From assembly GCA_031282535.1 (NCBI GenBank), contig JAITDM010000237.1, forward strand, positions 1 through 9,431: DNA of 9,431 nucleotides. Reading direction: 5' to 3'. Position numbers and translations under genes: made by a program. The DNA comes from Oscillospiraceae bacterium. Lineage in GTDB: Bacteria; Bacillota; Clostridia; Oscillospirales; UBA929. Below the pieces are notes generated by a model, which saw nothing but the letters and a program-made list of their open reading frames with translations, was not told the origin of the DNA and searched no databases. This document shows, piece by piece, positions 8,039-9,431 of the stretch; position 1 is the stretch's first letter, and each line of letters begins with the position of its first letter.

Positions 8039-8067
8039 TTGCATCTCGCCCGCGGATTTGGTATGAT
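8039..8067 (+). promoter_or_regulatory. Sigma-A-type promoter with no downstream protein gene
   Basis: -35 TTGCAT (8039-8044) and -10 TATGAT (8062-8067) with a 17-bp spacer, both five of six to consensus. Predicted start is near 8074. The only things downstream on this strand are hairpins, which suggests a non-coding transcript. Confidence 0.6.
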
Positions 8068-8073
8068 GAGGTC

Positions 8074-8190
8074 GAAAGAGGGGCGCAAGGGCGGGCGCAG
8101 ACCGCGCCCGCCGGGCCCACGGCGGTCTTAACCGCGCATACAAAACACCCCTGCGGGCCGGAACATCTTCCGCCCGCGGGGGTGTTATTG
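8074..8190 (+). ncRNA. Candidate small structured RNA of unknown family
   Basis: A predicted transcript of about 115 nt from the promoter at 8039-8067 to the terminator-like hairpin at 8144-8186. Within it are a perfect 9-bp hairpin GGCGGGCGC/GCGCCCGCC (8090-8098 with 8104-8112, loop AGACC), a 5-bp hairpin GCGGT/ACCGC (8122-8126 with 8131-8135), and the final 15-bp stem. The start contains CGAAAGAGGGGCGCAAGGGC, which faintly recalls the second half of a c-di-GMP-I (GEMM) riboswitch, but the other conserved half is missing and no gene follows. I do not recognise SRP RNA, 6S RNA, tmRNA or RNase P features. The evidence is structural only. Confidence 0.4.
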
Positions 8191-8196
8191 TTGCGG
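8144..8196 (+). terminator. Strong hairpin terminator, probably bidirectional
   Basis: Fifteen-bp stem (8144-8158 with 8172-8186, one T-G wobble) capped by a further GGAA/TTCC mini-stem with loop CATC. It is followed on the plus strand by the T-rich ATTGTT and preceded by CAAAACA, so it could also stop leftward transcription. It would end the candidate RNA starting near 8074. Confidence 0.65.
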
Positions 8197-8261
8197 GAGT
8201 TTCCCATCATCGCCCGCCGCGGCCAGGGCGGCGTTGAAAATGCGCGGTTCTTTTGCAGAGC

Positions 8262-8306
8262 AACGACACAGGGGTCTGGGCAATGCGCCCGGACCCCTGT
8301 GTCGTT
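8262..8306. terminator. 20-bp-stem inverted repeat downstream of the SLH gene
   Basis: Left arm 8262-8281 and right arm 8287-8306 pair over all 20 positions (one T-G wobble) around the 5-nt loop AATGC. It lies about 54 bp beyond the stop codon of the leftward SLH gene. Neither side has a real T-run, so it is not a textbook intrinsic terminator; a bidirectional stop or a transcript-stabilising hairpin is the likeliest role. Confidence 0.5.
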
Positions 8307-8359
8307 ATGGAGAGAAAAACAATGAAAAGAGAGATTGATAGTTATCCAATTATTGCCAA

Positions 8360-9310
8360 TTACGCGCCCTCGGAGGTGTCCGTGCCGGGGCTGTCCGCGA
8401 GGTAGCGCTGGAGGATCGCGGCGACCTCGGCGCGGGTGGCGCGGTCCCTGGGGGCGAGGGTCGTCCCGTCGCGGCCCTGGAGGATTTCGCGTGCGACGGC
8501 CCACTGCGCGGCCGGGCGCGCCCAGTCGGAAATCCGGTCCGCGTCGGCGTACGGGGACAGATCGGCCTGTGCGTCCGTGCCCGCGCCGCCGCGCCGGTCG
8601 TACCGGTACAGGATGGTGACGATCTGCTCGCGGGTGACAAAGTCGTGCGGCCGGAAGAGGCCGTCGTCATACCCTTCGACGACGCCGTTTTCGGCGGCCC
8701 AGCGGACCGCGTCGGTGTACCATTGGCCGCTCTCCACATCGGGGAAGGGGAGACCCTCCGCCGCCGCGGCCGGCGCCCCGGCCAGACGGTGGAGCGTGGT
8801 CACCAGCATGGCGCGGGTCGTCGCGGTGCCGGGGGAGAATCGGTCTGCGCCGGTGCCGGTCATCAATCCGCGTTCGGAGACAAACCGCACGGCGTCATAG
8901 AACCAGTCGGACGCCGCCACGTCGACGTAGGGGTTCACATACCCCTCGGCAGTCGGCGCGGCCTCCTCGACCACCGTCACCGCCACAGCACCGCCGGTTG
9001 ACGGGGGGCGCGAAGATGTGTTGCCGGCGGGTTCTTTGGTGGGCTCTTCGCCGGGCTCTTTGTCGGGGTCATCGTCCGGGTCATCGTCCGGGTCATCGTC
9101 CGGGTCATCGTCCGGGTCATCGTCCGGGTCATCGTCCGGGTCATCGTCCGGGTCGTCGTCCGGGTCATCGTCCGGGTCATCGCCTGGGTCATCGCCTGGG
9201 TCATCGTCCGGGTCATCGCCCGGGTCATCGTCCGGGTCGTCGTCCGGGTCATCGTCCGGGTCATCGTCCGGGTCGTCGTCCAGGTCGTCGTCCAGGTCGT
9301 CGCCTGGGTC
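8360..9310 (-). CDS. S-layer homology (SLH) domain surface protein, 5' end missing
   Basis: C-terminal part of a wall-attached protein. From the right: an acidic Asp/Pro repeat (9071-9310), a Pro/Glu/Lys/Thr linker (about 8960-9060, with KEPGEEPTKEPAGNTS), then three SLH domains at about 8775-8945 (YVDVAASDWFYDAVRFVSER, GTATTRAMLVTTLHRLAG), 8590-8760 (FPDVESGQWYTDAVRWAAEN, VTREQIVTILYRY) and 8380-8565 (YADADRISDWARPAAQWAV, ATRAEVAAILQRYL). Stop TAA at 8360-8362. SLH triplets bind pyruvylated secondary cell-wall polymers. The GTG at 8986 opens a 208-residue frame, but it lies inside the linker without a signal peptide, so it is not a credible start. The frame stays open through the repeat to the window edge without any start codon, and beyond 9310 it gives Arg-rich sequence typical of a wrong frame. 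The original N-terminus is therefore not in this window. Confidence 0.85.
   Translation of the reverse strand, partial: DPGDDLDDDLDDDPDDDPDDDPDDDPDDDPGDDPDDDPGDDPGDDPDDDPDDDPDDDPDDDPDDDPDDDPDDDPDDDPDDDPDKEPGEEPTKEPAGNTSSRPPSTGGAVAVTVVEEAAPTAEGYVNPYVDVAASDWFYDAVRFVSERGLMTGTGADRFSPGTATTRAMLVTTLHRLAGAPAAAAEGLPFPDVESGQWYTDAVRWAAENGVVEGYDDGLFRPHDFVTREQIVTILYRYDRRGGAGTDAQADLSPYADADRISDWARPAAQWAVAREILQGRDGTTLAPRDRATRAEVAAILQRYLADSPGTDTSEGA
9071..9310 (-). repeat. Twenty tandem 12-bp units encoding an Asp-Pro-Asp-Asp tract
   Basis: Plus-strand unit atcgtccgggtc, repeated 20 times without phase change; on the minus strand it reads GAC CCG GAC GAT, Asp-Pro-Asp-Asp. Variants: gtcgtccgggtc (synonymous, 9155 and 9239), atcgcctgggtc and atcgcccgggtc (Asp-Pro-Gly-Asp; 9179, 9191, 9215), gtcgtccaggtc (Asp-Leu-Asp-Asp; 9275, 9287) and a terminal gtcgcctgggtc (9299). 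The tract forms an acidic extended spacer before the SLH domains. The unit is a multiple of three, so slippage would change length and not frame. The last three units overlap the antiporter-like sequence and may not be original parts of the array. Confidence 0.95.
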
Positions 9311-9431
9311 TGCCGGTCGCGGGCGCTGAACCGATGGCTGCCGAGCGAGCCGGTCACGAGGCCCGCGGCGACCACCGCGAGCACACCGGAGGCGTTCACC
9401 TCCTCGGCGGGGAAGTAGGCGAGGAACGGGA
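9292..9431 (-). CDS. Fragment of a CPA1-type Na+/H+ antiporter, broken at the Asp/Pro repeat
   Basis: Minus-strand frame with codon tops at 9429, 9426 and so on, partial at both ends. The 46 residues read PFLAYFPAEEVNASGVLAVV, then AAGLVTG, then GSHRFSARDRQTQATTW. The AEE..ASGVLAVVAAGL block is a strong hallmark of bacterial CPA1 sodium/proton exchangers (Na_H_Exchanger fold, membrane), and the following RFSARDRQ...W segment fits the loop that comes next in actinobacterial-type members. After Trp (9292-9294) the frame goes into the repeat and gives only Thr/Arg/Met-rich nonsense. This frame differs from that of the SLH protein. The fragment is either a remnant joined by recombination or foreign sequence joined during assembly. 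Confidence 0.65.

Larger units (their letters stand above)
7985..8359. other. Intergenic region with no convincing protein gene
   Basis: This 375-bp stretch lies between the terminator of the rightward glycosidase and the stop codon of the leftward SLH gene. Frames crossing it lack Shine-Dalgarno signals and recognisable protein features. It does contain ordered transcription signals: a promoter at 8039-8067, three small hairpins, a terminator-like hairpin at 8144-8186 and a 20-bp-stem inverted repeat at 8262-8306. The sub-elements are listed separately. Confidence 0.7.

Noticed and set aside
8068..8135. c-di-GMP-I (GEMM) riboswitch suggested by CGAAAGAG...GCGCAAGGGC
   Set aside because: The first conserved half of the aptamer (the GGCAAACC-type segment) is absent, a promoter -10 lies where it should be, and there is no gene downstream on that strand.
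7910..8504. Short open frames across the intergenic gap on both strands (7910-8131, 8026-8325, 7995-8504)
   Set aside because: They cross terminators and hairpins, lack ribosome binding sites and give low-complexity Arg/Pro-rich peptides.
9071..9310. Possible CRISPR-like array
   Set aside because: The repeats are 12 bp and directly adjacent with no unique spacers, and they keep a coding frame into SLH domains; this is a coding minisatellite.
9018..9329. A Gly-Ser-Ser repeat frame on the plus strand
   Set aside because: It is the antisense of the Asp/Pro repeat. The minus-strand frame continues into genuine SLH domains, so this one is a shadow.
8977..9399. A 140-codon minus-strand frame with a Thr-Met-Thr-Arg repeat
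   Set aside because: Only its first ~36 residues resemble a real protein (the antiporter); the rest is the Asp/Pro repeat and linker read in the wrong frame.

Overview
The window looks like part of a GC-rich, Gram-positive (Firmicutes/Clostridia-type) anaerobe genome, possibly a metagenome contig. This is inferred from strong AGGAGG-type ribosome binding sites, consensus sigma-A promoters, intrinsic-type hairpins, S-layer homology (SLH) repeats and a large multi-modular secreted glycosidase with FIVAR-like repeats. No rRNA, tRNA, transposase, phage gene or CRISPR array was found.

Layout. Positions 1-2432 (minus strand) hold two NCS2 nucleobase permeases in tandem: a UraA/PyrP-like uracil/xanthine permease (1071-2432), then an AzgA/PbuG-like purine permease cut by the left edge (1-896). 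They probably form one leftward transcript from a promoter at 2524-2552. Between them lie two nearly identical 70-bp direct repeats (922-991 and 993-1062). A divergent promoter at 2598-2626 drives a 1751-residue secreted protein (2682-7937, plus strand). It has a signal peptide, a GH127-type beta-L-arabinofuranosidase module with its zinc/cysteine site intact, two FN3-like modules, three tandem concanavalin/LamG-like modules, a FIVAR-like helical segment and a C-terminal beta domain. A strong hairpin terminator follows (7944-7984).

The 422-bp gap 7938-8359 has no convincing protein gene. It holds a well-formed promoter (8039-8067), three short hairpins, a terminator-like hairpin (8144-8186), and a nearly perfect 20-bp-stem inverted repeat (8262-8306). 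Together these could be a small independent RNA gene plus a terminator for the convergent gene. The right end (minus strand) encodes the C-terminus of a surface protein with an acidic Asp/Pro repeat (twenty 12-bp units) and three SLH domains.

The last ~140 bp (9292-9431, minus strand) read in another frame as a fragment of a CPA1-type Na+/H+ antiporter. It runs into the Asp/Pro repeat through shared short sequence, so the SLH gene has no visible start. This is either a real illegitimate recombination or, more likely, an assembly chimera at a low-complexity repeat.

Functional reading: the arabinofuranosidase suggests extracellular use of plant arabinoside glycans, and the SLH protein suggests an S-layer or wall-anchored surface. 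The permease pair scavenges nucleobases and has no evident link to the glycosidase beyond sharing the divergent intergenic region.
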